A stretch of DNA of 64,000 nucleotides from Neisseria lisongii (GTDB lineage Bacteria > Pseudomonadota > Gammaproteobacteria > Burkholderiales > Neisseriaceae), in contig NZ_CP116766.1 in assembly GCF_028463985.1 (NCBI RefSeq), positions 310,001 through 374,000 on the forward strand. Direction: 5' to 3'. The translations under genes were made by a program, and so were the position numbers. Under the pieces are notes generated by a model. It was not told where the DNA came from and did no database searches. It saw only the letters and a list, made by a program, of their open reading frames with translations. Shown piece by piece: positions 41,414-50,122 of the stretch. Position 1 is the stretch's first letter. Every line of letters starts with the position of its first letter.

Positions 41414-43097
41414 ATGAGAAAAAATATTAAAATTCTTCATTTTACTGCTGGCGCTTGCTGTTGCAGCTGCTGTAGTTTTCTTAAATTGGCCGCTGGTCAA
41501 ACCGAATAAACCGCAAGCTGAAAACGAGCAGCCGGTAGATGTGGTGGTAATTGGCGGCGGTATTATGAGCATGACGCTGTCAACGTTACTGCAAGAGCTG
41601 GAGCCGGATTGGAAAATCGAGGCGTTTGAACGCTTGGATGCGGTGGCTTTGGAAAGCTCGAATGGCTGGAACAATGCCGGTACCGGCCATGCTGCCTTTG
41701 CTGAGTTGAACTACACACCGGAGAAAAACGGTGTAATCGAAACCGAACGTGCTTTGCGCATTACCGAACAATTTGAGGTATCCCGTCAATTATGGGCGCA
41801 TTTGGTACGGGAAGGCCGTTTGGGCAATCCGCAGGATTTCATCAATGCCGTGCCGCACATGAGTTTTGTTTGGGGTGATGCCAATATCGAATTTTTGCGC
41901 AAACGCCATGCGGCGCTGACGCAGCATCCGATGTTTTACGGTATGGAATTTTCGACTGACCAAGAACAAATCCGCAAATGGGCGCCTTTGTTGATTGAAG
42001 GCCGCGACCCGAATCAGAAAGTAGCGGCGACTTATATGCCGTTGGGTACGGATGTAAACTTCGGTGTGATTACCAAACAGTTGGCGGCTTCTTTGCAAAA
42101 AAGCCCGAATTTCAAGCTGAATGTGCAGCATGAAGTGCGTGCATTGAATCAGAACGACGATAAAACGTGGAATGTAACGGTATTGAACTTGGCCAACGGT
42201 CAGGAAAAAACGGTTAAAACCAAATTCGTGTTTATCGGTGCAGGCGGTGCGTCATTGAAATTGCTGCAACTTTCCGGCATTCCTGAATCGAAAAACTATG
42301 CAGGCTTCCCTGTGGGCGGCCAGTTTTTATCGTTCCAAGATGAAGAATTAGCCAAACGCCACCGTGCGAAAGTGTATGGCCAAGCGGAAACCGGTGCGCC
42401 GCCGATGTCAGTGCCGCATTTGGATACACGTTTCCTTGACGGCAAGCAATCGATACTGTTTGGCCCGTTTGCGCTGTACAGCACAAAATTCCTGAAATCC
42501 GGCACATGGTTTGATCTGTTCAGCTCGGTGAACAACAACAATGTGATTCCGATGTTGAAAGTCGGTTCGGACAATTTGGATTTGGTGAGTTATTTGGTAC
42601 AGCAGGCAGTACTGAAAGATGCCGACCGCCAAACGGAATTACTGAAATATTATCCCAGTGCGAAACAGGATTCTTGGAAGCTGATTACCGCCGGTCAGCG
42701 TGTGCAAATCATCAAAAAAGATCCTGAAAAAGGCCCTGTTTTGTAGTTTGGCACGGAAATCGTGGCCGATAAAGACCACACCATTGCCGCTTTGCTCGGC
42801 GCATCGCCGGGTGCTTCCACTTCGCCTTCCATTATGTTGAGCCTGTTGCCGAAAGCATTCCCTGAGCAGATGGAACAAGGCTGGGAAGCGAAATTGAAAG
42901 AAATGGTGCCGTCTTACGGTCAAAAAATCAACGACAGCGCCGCATTGACCAATGAAATCCGCCGGGCTACCAGTAGTGCATTGAACCTGCCGTTTATAGA
43001 AGTGCCGGCTGATTTGGGGGCGGGAAAAGTACCGGCCGCAACGGTTATTGAGCCGAAACCGGAAAAAAATCTGAATAAGGAAGAGCAGGCTTTGTAA
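41414..43097 (+). pseudogene. mqo: Malate:quinone oxidoreductase, inactivated
   Basis: FAD-dependent Mqo oxidises malate and passes electrons to quinone. The reading frame is broken twice. Near the start the run of six A at 41419 shifts the frame; removing one A restores a signal-anchor start (M-R-K-I-L-K-F-F-I-L-L-L) that joins D-V-V-V-I-G-G-G-I-M-S. At 42744 a TAG replaces the expected glutamine codon between K-G-P-V-L and F-G-T-E-I-V; the frame then continues to 43097 with A-S-P-G-A-S-T-S-P-S. The remaining sequence is well conserved, so the damage is recent. Confidence 0.88.
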
Positions 43098-43122
43098 TTT
43101 TGTAGCGATCATTCAGCCTGAT

Positions 43123-43152
43123 AGGCCGTCTGAAAAATTTCAGACGGCTTTT
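43123..43152 (+). terminator. DUS-pair terminator after mqo
   Basis: AGGCCGTCTGAAAAAT and ATTTCAGACGGCTTTTT pair with almost no loop, about 25 bases past the frame's final stop. Confidence 0.8.
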
Positions 43153-43231
43153 TATAGTGAAATAAGCTCAAAGCACGACAGCGTTGGCTTCGCCTTGCCG
43201 CCTTGTATTGCTTTGAGCTTATTTCACTATA
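43153..43231. repeat. Minimal Correia-like element, arm AAGCTCAAAGCA
   Basis: 79 bases. Arms TATAGTGAAATAAGCTCAAAGCA and its perfect-looking complement flank ACAGCGTTGGCTTCGCCTTGCCGCCTTG only. Confidence 0.85.
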
Positions 43232-43306
43232 TCAAACTTGATACCCAAGCTTCTGATTTTTGAGATTCGGTTTTATAATGGCAAGATGAATTCGTTAAAG
43301 GAAGAT

Positions 43307-43618
43307 ATGATGAACCATGTTTTTAAATGGGTGCTGATGGCGGCAATGGCGGCTTCGGTTTCAGCAGTTTCAGCGCACAGAATGCACAAACACAAGCCTT
43401 TGGCTTTGGAAGAATTGCCGCCGGTTTGCCAAGAATATTTCAAACGGGCCGAGATGTGTTACCGCAAGGTGGGGGAGGACAAGGCGTTGTTTCAAAGTGG
43501 GAACACGACTTTTTTGCGTCAATCGTTGCCTGCTGCGGATGAAAACCAGCGGGTAAAAATGTGTGAAATTGCACTGCATGATTTTCCGGAAAAAGTCAAA
43601 AATCTGAAGTGTGAATAA
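43307..43618 (+). CDS. Small exported cysteine-containing protein
   Basis: About 103 residues with a signal peptide (M-M-N-H-V-F-K-W-V-L-M-A-A-M-A then A-V-S-A-H). The mature part has four cysteines (in V-C-Q-E-Y-F-K-R, E-M-C-Y-R, K-M-C-E-I and the C-terminal K-C-E), which could form two disulfides in the periplasm. AAAGGAAG precedes the ATG pair at 43307/43310. It resembles small exported proteins I associate with the DUF5339 group of Neisseria and Pasteurellaceae, but that assignment is tentative. A Correia-like element ends 76 bases upstream. Confidence 0.65.
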   Translation: MMNHVFKWVLMAAMAASVSAVSAHRMHKHKPLALEELPPVCQEYFKRAEMCYRKVGEDKALFQSGNTTFLRQSLPAADENQRVKMCEIALHDFPEKVKNLKCE

Positions 43619-43628
43619 TCATGCCGTC

Positions 43629-43678
43629 AAGGCCGTCTGAAAAGCGGAAATATGTTGCTGCTTTTCAGACGGCCTTTG
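43629..43678 (+). terminator. DUS-pair terminator
   Basis: AAGGCCGTCTGAAAAGC and GCTTTTCAGACGGCCTTT pair around GGAAATATGTTGCT, ten bases after the stop. Confidence 0.8.
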
Positions 43679-43720
43679 CTATTTTTGCCATATTATTGCG
43701 GTCAGTCTTTGCTATAATCC

Positions 43721-43886
43721 TATCGTGAATTCACTTTAAAAGTATTACAGCGTTGGCTCGCCCGGCTCAAAGAGAACGGTTTTTGTAACCGGATTAAACA
43801 ACAATCCGGACAAAACCTGTCCCGTACTATACCTGTACTGTCTTCGGCTCGCTGCCTTGTACTACTTTTAAAGTGAATCCACTATA
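43721..43886. repeat. Correia-like element, long form, arm ACTTTAAAAGTA
   Basis: 166 bases. TATCGTGAATTCACTTTAAAAGTA pairs with TACTTTTAAAGTGGAT-type right arm; standard long core. It ends 36 bases before mdh and probably supplies part of the mdh leader. Confidence 0.9.
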
Positions 43887-43921
43887 TTTCTTTAAACTTT
43901 TGTTTTTTGCGGAGATTGATG

Positions 43922-44908
43922 ATGACTTTGAAACCCCCTGTCCGTATTGCGGTTACCGGTGCGGCCGGACAAATTGCGTATGCGACTTTGTTTCGCATTG
44001 CCGGCGGGATTATGCTGGGGCGCGACCAGCCTATGATTTTGCAGCTTTTGGATTTGCCGCATGCGCAAAAAGCTTTGCAGGGGATCATCATGGAAATGCA
44101 AGATTGCGCTTTTCCGCTGTTGCTGGATGTGTTTGCCACCGATGATCCGGAAGTGGCATTTAAAGATGCGGATATTGCGATTTTGATCGGTGCCCGTCCG
44201 CGCACGCAAGGCATGGAACGTTCGGATCTGCTCAATGCCAATGCGGCGATTTTTAAAACACAGGGCGAAGCCTTGAACAAAGTGGCCAGCCGTGATGTGA
44301 AGGTTTTGGTAGCAGGCAATCCGGCCAATACCAATACTTACATTGCCATGAAATCGGCACCGGATATTCCGAAGAAAAACTTCAGCGCCTTGATGCGTCT
44401 CGACCATCACCGTGCAGTCAGCCAAATTGCTGAAAAAATCAATCGTTCGGTTACCTCAGTAGAAAAAATGTGCGTATGGGGCAACCACAGCCCGACCATG
44501 TATGCCGATTACCGCTACGCCACCAGCAACGGTGATTCGGTGGTCGATATGATTCAAGATGAGGCTTGGTACACCGATGTTTATATGCCGAAAATCGCCA
44601 AACGCGGCGCAGCCATTATCGAGGCACGCGGCGCATCTTCGGCGGCTTCGGCAGGCAATGCCATCATCTACCACTTGCGTGATTGGATTTTGGGTACCAG
44701 CGGCAAATGGGTTACCATGGGCGTGCCGTCGGATGGTTCATACGGCATTCCTGAAGATGTGATTTTCGGTTTTCCGGTGATTTGTGAAGACGGCGATTAT
44801 CAAATTGTGCAAGGTTTGGATTTATCCGATGAATTCAGCCGGCAACGTATTGCCTTGACCTTAAACGAATTGTTGGAAGAGCAGGAAGCGGTAAAAGATT
44901 TGGTATAA
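43922..44908 (+). CDS. mdh: NAD-dependent malate dehydrogenase
   Basis: A 328-residue enzyme that oxidises malate to oxaloacetate with NAD+. The Rossmann motif G-A-A-G-Q-I-A-Y is at about 14-21, substrate loop R-P-R-T-Q-G-M-E-R near 95, N-P-A-N-T-N near 132, R-L-D-H-H-R near 160 and the catalytic histidine in W-G-N-H-S near 190. It belongs to the cytosolic-type group of about 328 residues. ATG 43922 (or 43919) follows GGAG. Well-studied pathogenic Neisseria use Mqo and lack this enzyme; here mqo two genes upstream is broken. Confidence 0.95.
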   Translation: MTLKPPVRIAVTGAAGQIAYATLFRIAGGIMLGRDQPMILQLLDLPHAQKALQGIIMEMQDCAFPLLLDVFATDDPEVAFKDADIAILIGARPRTQGMERSDLLNANAAIFKTQGEALNKVASRDVKVLVAGNPANTNTYIAMKSAPDIPKKNFSALMRLDHHRAVSQIAEKINRSVTSVEKMCVWGNHSPTMYADYRYATSNGDSVVDMIQDEAWYTDVYMPKIAKRGAAIIEARGASSAASAGNAIIYHLRDWILGTSGKWVTMGVPSDGSYGIPEDVIFGFPVICEDGDYQIVQGLDLSDEFSRQRIALTLNELLEEQEAVKDLV

Positions 44909-44921
44909 GCCCATCATTGAT

Positions 44922-44969
44922 GAGGCCGTCTGAAAAGTATGGGAACCGACCATGCTTTTCAGACGGCCT
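44922..44969 (+). terminator. DUS-pair terminator after mdh
   Basis: GAGGCCGTCTGAAAAG and CTTTTCAGACGGCCTC pair around TATGGGAACCGACCATG, itself a short second stem. Confidence 0.8.
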
Positions 44970-45115
44970 CGAATGATGATTCTATTTGCATCAAAAATAT
45001 GCCGTAATCCAAAGTTTATCCGTATTTATCAAACCGAAGCCTGCATAAACTTCAATTCCGTCTGTGGGGTGTACGCCGTGCGTACACCTGTTATTTCACT
45101 ATATCTTCATTCTGA

Positions 45116-45146
45116 TGCCGTCTGAAACACTATTTTCAGACGGCAT
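45116..45146. terminator. AT-DUS-pair terminator of the methyltransferase gene
   Basis: GATGCCGTCTGAAA and TTTTCAGACGGCATC pair, 25 bases below the stop of the leftward gene. Confidence 0.7.
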
Positions 45147-45170
45147 CGTGTTTAACATTTAACCCAACCA

Positions 45171-46280
45171 TCAACTGCTGCATGTTCTCAACCGATACAG
45201 AAAAGTCGTTTCTTGGCTGCGGGCGAAGGCGAGTGGGTCGGCGGGGTCGGCAGCTTTTTTGTGGGCGGGGCGGGTGTGCAGGGTATCTATGATTTCCAGC
45301 GAGGCCGTCTGAAAACAGTCGGTGAGGAAACTGTTGTTGCGCAAGTGCAAGTGTTCCGCAAGATCGGAAATAACCAGCCATGCTTCGCCGTTGTCGTTCA
45401 GGTGCTTGCTTACGCCGTTGAGAAAGGCTTTGAGCATGGCGTGGTCGGGGTCGTAGAGGGCGGTTTCGATGGTGGAAGTCGGTTTGGCGGGCAGCCACGG
45501 GGGATTGCAGACAATCAAATCGGCTTTTCCGGCGGGGAAAAGGTCGGTTTCTGTCAGCGTAACCTGTTGTGCGCAGCCCAAGCGTTGAAAGTTGGCACGG
45601 GCGCAGCGGATGGCTCGGGGATTGGTGTCGGTGGCGGTAATGTGGGAAATGCCCCGTTTGGCGAGCAGGGCGGCAATCACGCCGGAGCCGGTGCCGATAT
45701 CGAAGGCCGTCTGAAAACCGTTGATCGGTGCTTGGGCGATTAAGTCGAGATATTCGCCGCGCAAGGGGGAGAATACGCCGAAGGGAACATGGATTTTGCC
45801 GTTCAGTTGGGGCAGGTCTATGCCTTTTTTATGCCATTCGTGTGCGCCGATAAAGCCGAGCAGTTGGTTGAGCGGCAGCAGAAACGGGCGGGTATTTTCG
45901 GTTTCGTACACATCGGCCAGAGCGGCTTTGACATCGGGCGCACGGGGCAGCGAGAGTTGGAAACCGCAGTCGATTTCAACCGCCAGCATATTGAGAATAC
46001 GGCTTTGCTGCGCCTGCTGCATCCGGTGGGTATGAAACGCCGTCTGAATATCGCCGCCGGTTTTGGCGGGTCGGCGCAGGCGTTTTTTGATGGCGGCAAG
46101 CACTTGTTTGGCTTGATGAAAATCGCCTTGCCAAATCACGGCGGTGTGTTCATAAGCCGCTTTCAATACTTTGTCGGCACCGGCTTCCCGCAGGAAGATA
46201 ACCTGTTTGGGCGGTTTTTGCGTGCTTTCGTTGCGCCATTCCCATGATACGCCGTTGTGGTCGGAAATCAAATCAGCCAT
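45171..46280 (-). CDS. Class I SAM-dependent methyltransferase (NPPW type)
   Basis: A 369-residue protein. The C-terminal half carries motif I D-I-G-T-G-S-G-V-I-A and C-N-P-P-W, the motif of enzymes that methylate amide or exocyclic nitrogen in proteins or nucleic acids. The N-terminal half (about 1-150) is a substrate-binding part without a motif I know. I chose the ATG at 46280 (M-A-D-L-I-S-D-H-N-G) with AAAGAG in front rather than an ATG 18 codons upstream. An RNA methyltransferase related to RsmC/RlmG is possible, but the substrate is not clear. Confidence 0.75.
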   Translation of the reverse strand: MADLISDHNGVSWEWRNESTQKPPKQVIFLREAGADKVLKAAYEHTAVIWQGDFHQAKQVLAAIKKRLRRPAKTGGDIQTAFHTHRMQQAQQSRILNMLAVEIDCGFQLSLPRAPDVKAALADVYETENTRPFLLPLNQLLGFIGAHEWHKKGIDLPQLNGKIHVPFGVFSPLRGEYLDLIAQAPINGFQTAFDIGTGSGVIAALLAKRGISHITATDTNPRAIRCARANFQRLGCAQQVTLTETDLFPAGKADLIVCNPPWLPAKPTSTIETALYDPDHAMLKAFLNGVSKHLNDNGEAWLVISDLAEHLHLRNNSFLTDCFQTASLEIIDTLHTRPAHKKAADPADPLAFARSQETTFLYRLRTCSS

Positions 46281-46471
46281 AAAATCATACTCTTTATTCA
46301 AATGTGGGCAGAGTTTACTATATTTTTGCGGCAAAGACGGATTTTGTTTTCAGACGGCTTCAGCATCAGGCCGTCTGAAAACGGGACTATAGCGTATATT
46401 CATTTCAGCGTAAATTATACAATTTGTCTAAAATAAAATAATTCAATCATCAGATAAAACAAAATATGCAA

Positions 46472-46513
46472 AAAACGGTTGCCGTTTTGTCTAATTTACG
46501 TATAATGGCACTC
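46472..46513 (+). promoter_or_regulatory. Promoter and palindromic operator of the HTH-leuA frame
   Basis: -35 TTGCCG (46479), 16-base spacer, -10 TATAAT (46501). The inverted repeat AAAACGG-TTG-CCGTTTT (46472-46488) covers the -35 hexamer, a classical repressor position. The first domain encoded downstream is a Cro/CI-like HTH. Confidence 0.65.
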
Positions 46514-46545
46514 AGATTAATCTGTTTTTTAAGTTAAGGAACACT

Positions 46546-48336
46546 ATGCAACTGGACATTGACCGCTTGGTCGCTTATTTCGGCGGCGTAAACGCCTTGG
46601 CGGAAGCATTGCAGCAGCATGACCCTGAAAATGCGGCAACCACGGCAGCCATCTATAAATGGCGTACCCGCGGCTCTTTGCCTTTGGCGCAGCTTCAAAA
46701 ATTGACTGCTTTGGCGGAAGCGCAGGGCAGACCGATTGATTTGAATGCGTTTTTACACAACCAAAACGCTCTGGAGAGAAGCGAAATGACACAAACAAAC
46801 CGCGTTATTATTTTTGATACCACCCTGCGCGACGGCGAACAGTCGCCGGGTGCCGCCATGACCAAAGAAGAAAAAATCCGCATTGCCCGCCAGTTGGAAA
46901 AAATGGGTGTCGATGTGATTGAAGCAGGTTTTGCCGCCGCCAGCCCGGGCGATTTTGATGCAGTTCATTCGATTGCTAAAATCATCACCAAATCTACCGT
47001 CTGCTCATTGTCCCGTGCGGTAGAGCGGGATATCCGCCAAGCCGGCGAAGCGGTTGCGCCTGCGCCGAAAAAACGGATTCACACCTTTATCGCCACCAGC
47101 CCGATCCACATGGAATACAAGCTGAAAATGAAGCCGAAACAAGTGGTTGAAGCGGCAGTGAAAGCAGTGAAAATCGCCAAAGAATACACCGATGACGTGG
47201 AATTTTCCTGCGAAGACGCATTGCGTTCCGAAATCGACTTTTTGGCGGAAATCTGCGGCGCAGTGATTGAAGCCGGTGCCACCACCATCAATCTTCCCGA
47301 TACCGTCGGCTATTCGATTCCGTATAAAACCGAAGACTTTTTCCGCGAGCTGATTGCCAAAACGCCGAACAGCGACAAAGTCGTGTGGTCCACACATTGC
47401 CACAACGACTTGGGTCTGGCGGTGGCCAACTCGCTGTCGGCACTCAAAGGCGGCGCACGCCAAGTGGAATGTACCGTCAACGGCTTGGGCGAACGTGCGG
47501 GCAATGCCTCGGTTGAAGAAATCGTGATGGCATTGAAAGTGCGCAACGATGTGTTCGGCTTGGAAACCGGAATCGACACCACCCAAATCGTGCCGTCTTC
47601 CAAACTGGTATCCACCATTACCGGCTATCCGGTGCAGCCGAACAAAGCCATTGTCGGTGCCAACGCCTTTGCCCATGAATCCGGCATTCATCAGGACGGC
47701 GTGTTGAAACACCGTGAAACCTATGAAATTATGTCCGCCGAATCAGTGGGTTGGGCAACCAACCGCCTGAGCTTGGGCAAACTTTCCGGCCGCAACGCCT
47801 TTAAAACCAAACTGCAGGAATTGGGCATTGAACTGGAAAGCGAAGAAGCCCTCAACGCCGCATTTGCCCGTTTTAAAGAACTCGCCGACAAAAAACGGGA
47901 AATCTTTGACGAAGATCTGCACGCTTTGGTATCCGATGAAATGACTTTGGCGACCGAGCAGTATAAATTCATTTCGCAAAAAATCCATACCGAAACCGGT
48001 GAATTGCCGACTGCTGAAATCGTGTTCAGTGTAAACGGCAGCGAATACCGTGCCACCGCCAACGGTTCCGGCCCGGTGGATGCCATTTTCAAAGCCATCG
48101 AAAGCGTGGCACAAAGCGGCGCAACCCTGCAGATTTATTCGGTCAACGCCGTTACCCAAGGTACGGAAAGCCAAGGCGAAACTTCCGTCCGCCTGCAGCG
48201 TGGCGAGCGTGTGGTAAACGGACAGGGTGCCGACACCGACGTTTTGGTCGCCACCGCCAAAGCCTACCTTTCAGCGTTGAGTAAACTGGAATTCGGTCAG
48301 GCCAAACAAAAAGCCCAAGGCAGCGGCTTGATTTAA
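46546..48336 (+). CDS. leuA: 2-isopropylmalate synthase with N-terminal HTH domain (or overlapping HTH/leuA starts)
   Basis: First committed step of leucine synthesis. Residues 1-80 are a Cro/CI-like HTH domain (F-G-G-V-N-A-L-A-E-A-L, then A-I-Y-K-W-R-T-R-G-S-L-P). Without any stop follow M-T-Q-T-N-R-V and a normal 516-residue LeuA: F-D-T-T-L-R-D-G-E-Q-S-P-G, H-C-H-N-D, H-E-S-G-I-H-Q-D-G, and the C-terminal leucine-sensing domain (from about 470). ATG 46546 has AAGGA; an internal ATG at 46786 has GGAGAG. Both starts look usable, so a fusion and a plain LeuA may both be made. I recall a named 'carph-isopro' domain fitting this N-terminus, but cannot verify it. Confidence 0.92.
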   Translation: MQLDIDRLVAYFGGVNALAEALQQHDPENAATTAAIYKWRTRGSLPLAQLQKLTALAEAQGRPIDLNAFLHNQNALERSEMTQTNRVIIFDTTLRDGEQSPGAAMTKEEKIRIARQLEKMGVDVIEAGFAAASPGDFDAVHSIAKIITKSTVCSLSRAVERDIRQAGEAVAPAPKKRIHTFIATSPIHMEYKLKMKPKQVVEAAVKAVKIAKEYTDDVEFSCEDALRSEIDFLAEICGAVIEAGATTINLPDTVGYSIPYKTEDFFRELIAKTPNSDKVVWSTHCHNDLGLAVANSLSALKGGARQVECTVNGLGERAGNASVEEIVMALKVRNDVFGLETGIDTTQIVPSSKLVSTITGYPVQPNKAIVGANAFAHESGIHQDGVLKHRETYEIMSAESVGWATNRLSLGKLSGRNAFKTKLQELGIELESEEALNAAFARFKELADKKREIFDEDLHALVSDEMTLATEQYKFISQKIHTETGELPTAEIVFSVNGSEYRATANGSGPVDAIFKAIESVAQSGATLQIYSVNAVTQGTESQGETSVRLQRGERVVNGQGADTDVLVATAKAYLSALSKLEFGQAKQKAQGSGLI

Positions 48337-48352
48337 TCTGTCGTTAAATTGA

Positions 48353-48408
48353 CAAACCCGAAGCCGTCTGAAAATCGAAACAGGTTTTCAGACGGCTTCG
48401 GGTTTGTA
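48353..48408 (+). terminator. Terminator after leuA
   Basis: AAACCCGAAGCCGTCTGAAAA and TTTTCAGACGGCTTCGGGTTT, an uptake-sequence pair extended by a further GC-rich stem, 17 bases past the stop. Confidence 0.88.
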
Positions 48409-48445
48409 TATGACGGGTATGGGTTAATGAAGTTATGCTGGAGCA

Positions 48446-48604
48446 TATAGTGAAATAACCTCAAAGCACGACATCGTTGGCTTTGCCCGGCTCAAAGAGG
48501 ACGGTTTTGTAACCGGATGAGACTATCCGGACAAAATCTGTCCCGTATTACTCATACGGCCTTCGGCTTACCGCCTTGTATTGCTTTGGGGTTATTTCAC
48601 TATA
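48446..48604. repeat. Correia-like element, long form, arm AACCTCAAAGCA
   Basis: 159 bases; TATAGTGAAATAACCTCAAAGCA with right-arm complement TATAGTGAAATAACCCCAAAGCA. Long core with TTTGTAACCGGATGAGAC. Its end shares TATA with the start of the adjacent repeat B. Confidence 0.88.
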
Positions 48605-48734
48605 GTGAATACACTGAATAATTCATACGGTTTTTAAACAGGGCGTAGGTTGGGTCGAGACCCAACATTAATTTAAAAAACCTTGAAGCATAAGGTTTTG
48701 TTGGGTTACGCTCGTGCCTCGCTAACCACAACCT

Positions 48735-48930
48735 TGTATAAGAAACACCAACCACAAGATAAAATAAAAAGCCCCCGACAGAAGCAGCTATCAGGGGCGG
48801 GATTGAAAACAGAGTTGTACGCCAACCTTGGGCTTCAAAGCCCGCGACGTAGATAAAAGCCTGTTTTCAATGTCCAAACACCCCGAATAGTATCATAGAC
48901 ATGCTGTGCATAGTCTGCATTCACAAGGTT
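48735..48930 (+). ncRNA. Candidate IS110 bridge RNA, copy 2
   Basis: Same layout as in copy 1. Here the long stem is perfect (ATTGAAAACAG/CTGTTTTCAAT), while copy 1 has one wobble. The left loop CCAACCT matches six of seven target bases (ACAACCT), and the right loop CGTAG is complementary to CTACG at the actual insertion site. Confidence 0.6.
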
Positions 48931-48939
48931 AGGAGCATG

Positions 48940-49950
48940 ATGGACACCCCATTTTATTTTATCGGCATCGATATTGCCAAGTTAAAGTTCGATGTTGCGG
49001 TCAAAAAATCCGCAAAAGTGTATCAACACCACCAGTTTGAGAACCATCCGAAAGGATTTGCTGCTCTGAGCGAATGGCTGAACAGCTTTTCGGATAAGCC
49101 GCTCTATATCGTGATGGAAGCGACAAACGTCTATCACGAAAGGTTGTGCGAATACTTATATACGGCCGGACATTCAGTAGTGGTGATTAATCCCAAATGT
49201 GCCGCCAACTTTGCCAAAGGTTTGAACTTACGTTCCAAAACCGACAAAGCGGATGCCAAATTACTTGCCCGCTTAGCCGAAAGCTACGTTCATGAATTTG
49301 ATCTGTGGCAACCGAAAGGCAATAACGAAAAAGCCTTATTGCGCCAACTTCGCCATCTCGAACATTTAAAAACAGCGCTGACCAAAGAAAAAGTCCGGCT
49401 GCAGATGCTGTTGGACGAGTATGCAATGGTTTCGTCCGAACGTCTGATTGCTTTTCTTGAATGCGAAGTCAAAACTGTTGAAACACATATTCATCAGTTG
49501 GTGAAACAGGATGAGCAGTTGAAATACAACCATCGTCTGCTGAGCAGTATTCCCGCCATCGGCAAAACCACAGCCTGTTGGCTGCTCGCTATATTGGGCG
49601 ACGGCACTCGGTTTAAAAACGGACGTGCTGCTGCGACCTACGCCGGACTGACCCCGATGGTCAGACAATCGGGAACGAGTGTAGATAAGCGGGTCGGTAT
49701 CTCCCGTATCGGACAGAGTGATTTGAGGAAGATACTCTATATGCCGGCCGTGTCGTTTTGCTTTGGCAAATATAAGGACAGTATTTACAGCCCGTTTGTC
49801 CAACGCTTACTAGAGCGTAATAAACTGGCGAAAAAAGCCGTGATTGTGGCTCTGATGCGTAAACTCGTAACCATTGCCCAATCCATATTGAAATACCAAC
49901 AACCCTTTAATGAAGAACGGTATGCGAAAATGTGTCTGGATAAGGCTTGA
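48940..49950 (+). CDS. IS110-family transposase, copy 2
   Basis: Same DEDD and Tnp20 domains as copy 1 with only a few residue changes (for example L-K-T-A-L-T-K for L-K-A-A-L-A-K, and Y for H near residue 205). All catalytic residues that I can place are intact: the acidic residues in F-I-G-I-D-I-A-K and D-K-A-D-A-K and the serine in R-Q-S-G-T-S. The start pair ATG-ATG follows TTAGGAG as in copy 1. Probably active. Confidence 0.92.
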   Translation: MDTPFYFIGIDIAKLKFDVAVKKSAKVYQHHQFENHPKGFAALSEWLNSFSDKPLYIVMEATNVYHERLCEYLYTAGHSVVVINPKCAANFAKGLNLRSKTDKADAKLLARLAESYVHEFDLWQPKGNNEKALLRQLRHLEHLKTALTKEKVRLQMLLDEYAMVSSERLIAFLECEVKTVETHIHQLVKQDEQLKYNHRLLSSIPAIGKTTACWLLAILGDGTRFKNGRAAATYAGLTPMVRQSGTSVDKRVGISRIGQSDLRKILYMPAVSFCFGKYKDSIYSPFVQRLLERNKLAKKAVIVALMRKLVTIAQSILKYQQPFNEERYAKMCLDKA

Positions 49951-50055
49951 TTTGTTGGGGGGCTTATAGTATCTACGCCTGCTTTTGTATGGAAAATTCG
50001 GTGTTTTAACTATATAACTTCATTCATCGTGTTTTTCCTGTATTCACCATGAACA

Positions 50056-50110
50056 ACCCCCGATTTTCAGACGGTTTGTTTAACAGTCATGCCGTCTGAA
50101 AATCGGGGGA
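50056..50110. terminator. Terminator of rraA
   Basis: CCCCCGATTTTCAGACGG and CCGTCTGAAAATCGGGGG pair across a loop of about 16 bases, directly below the rraA stop. Confidence 0.82.
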
Positions 50111-50122
50111 ATGATTGGTCAA

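Larger units (their letters stand above)
48733..49974 (+). mobile_element. IS110-family insertion sequence, copy 2
   Basis: 1242 bases, the same length as copy 1 and in the same orientation 10,115 bases away. It is inserted in repeat B at CTAACCACAAC-CT-ACGCC. The related empty site at 41046 reads CTAACCACAAT-CT-ACGCC, so the CT core can be read directly. Confidence 0.92.
48601..50016. repeat. Dispersed repeat B, copy split by IS110
   Basis: Left part 48601-48732 (TATAGTGAATACACTG to AACCACAA) and right part 49975-50016 (ACGCCTGCTTTTG to TTTTAACTATATA). Joining them gives the structure seen intact at 41046. Confidence 0.85.

Noticed and set aside
41541..42746. Functional short Mqo starting at GTG 41541
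   Set aside because: It would lack the N-terminal anchor and the last 110 or so residues, including a conserved FAD-domain block still readable after the TAG.
38618..49974. Composite IS110 transposon carrying mdh and leuA
   Set aside because: The two copies have different target flanks on their outer sides, and each shows its own insertion point, so two separate insertions explain them better. Kept only as a recombination risk.
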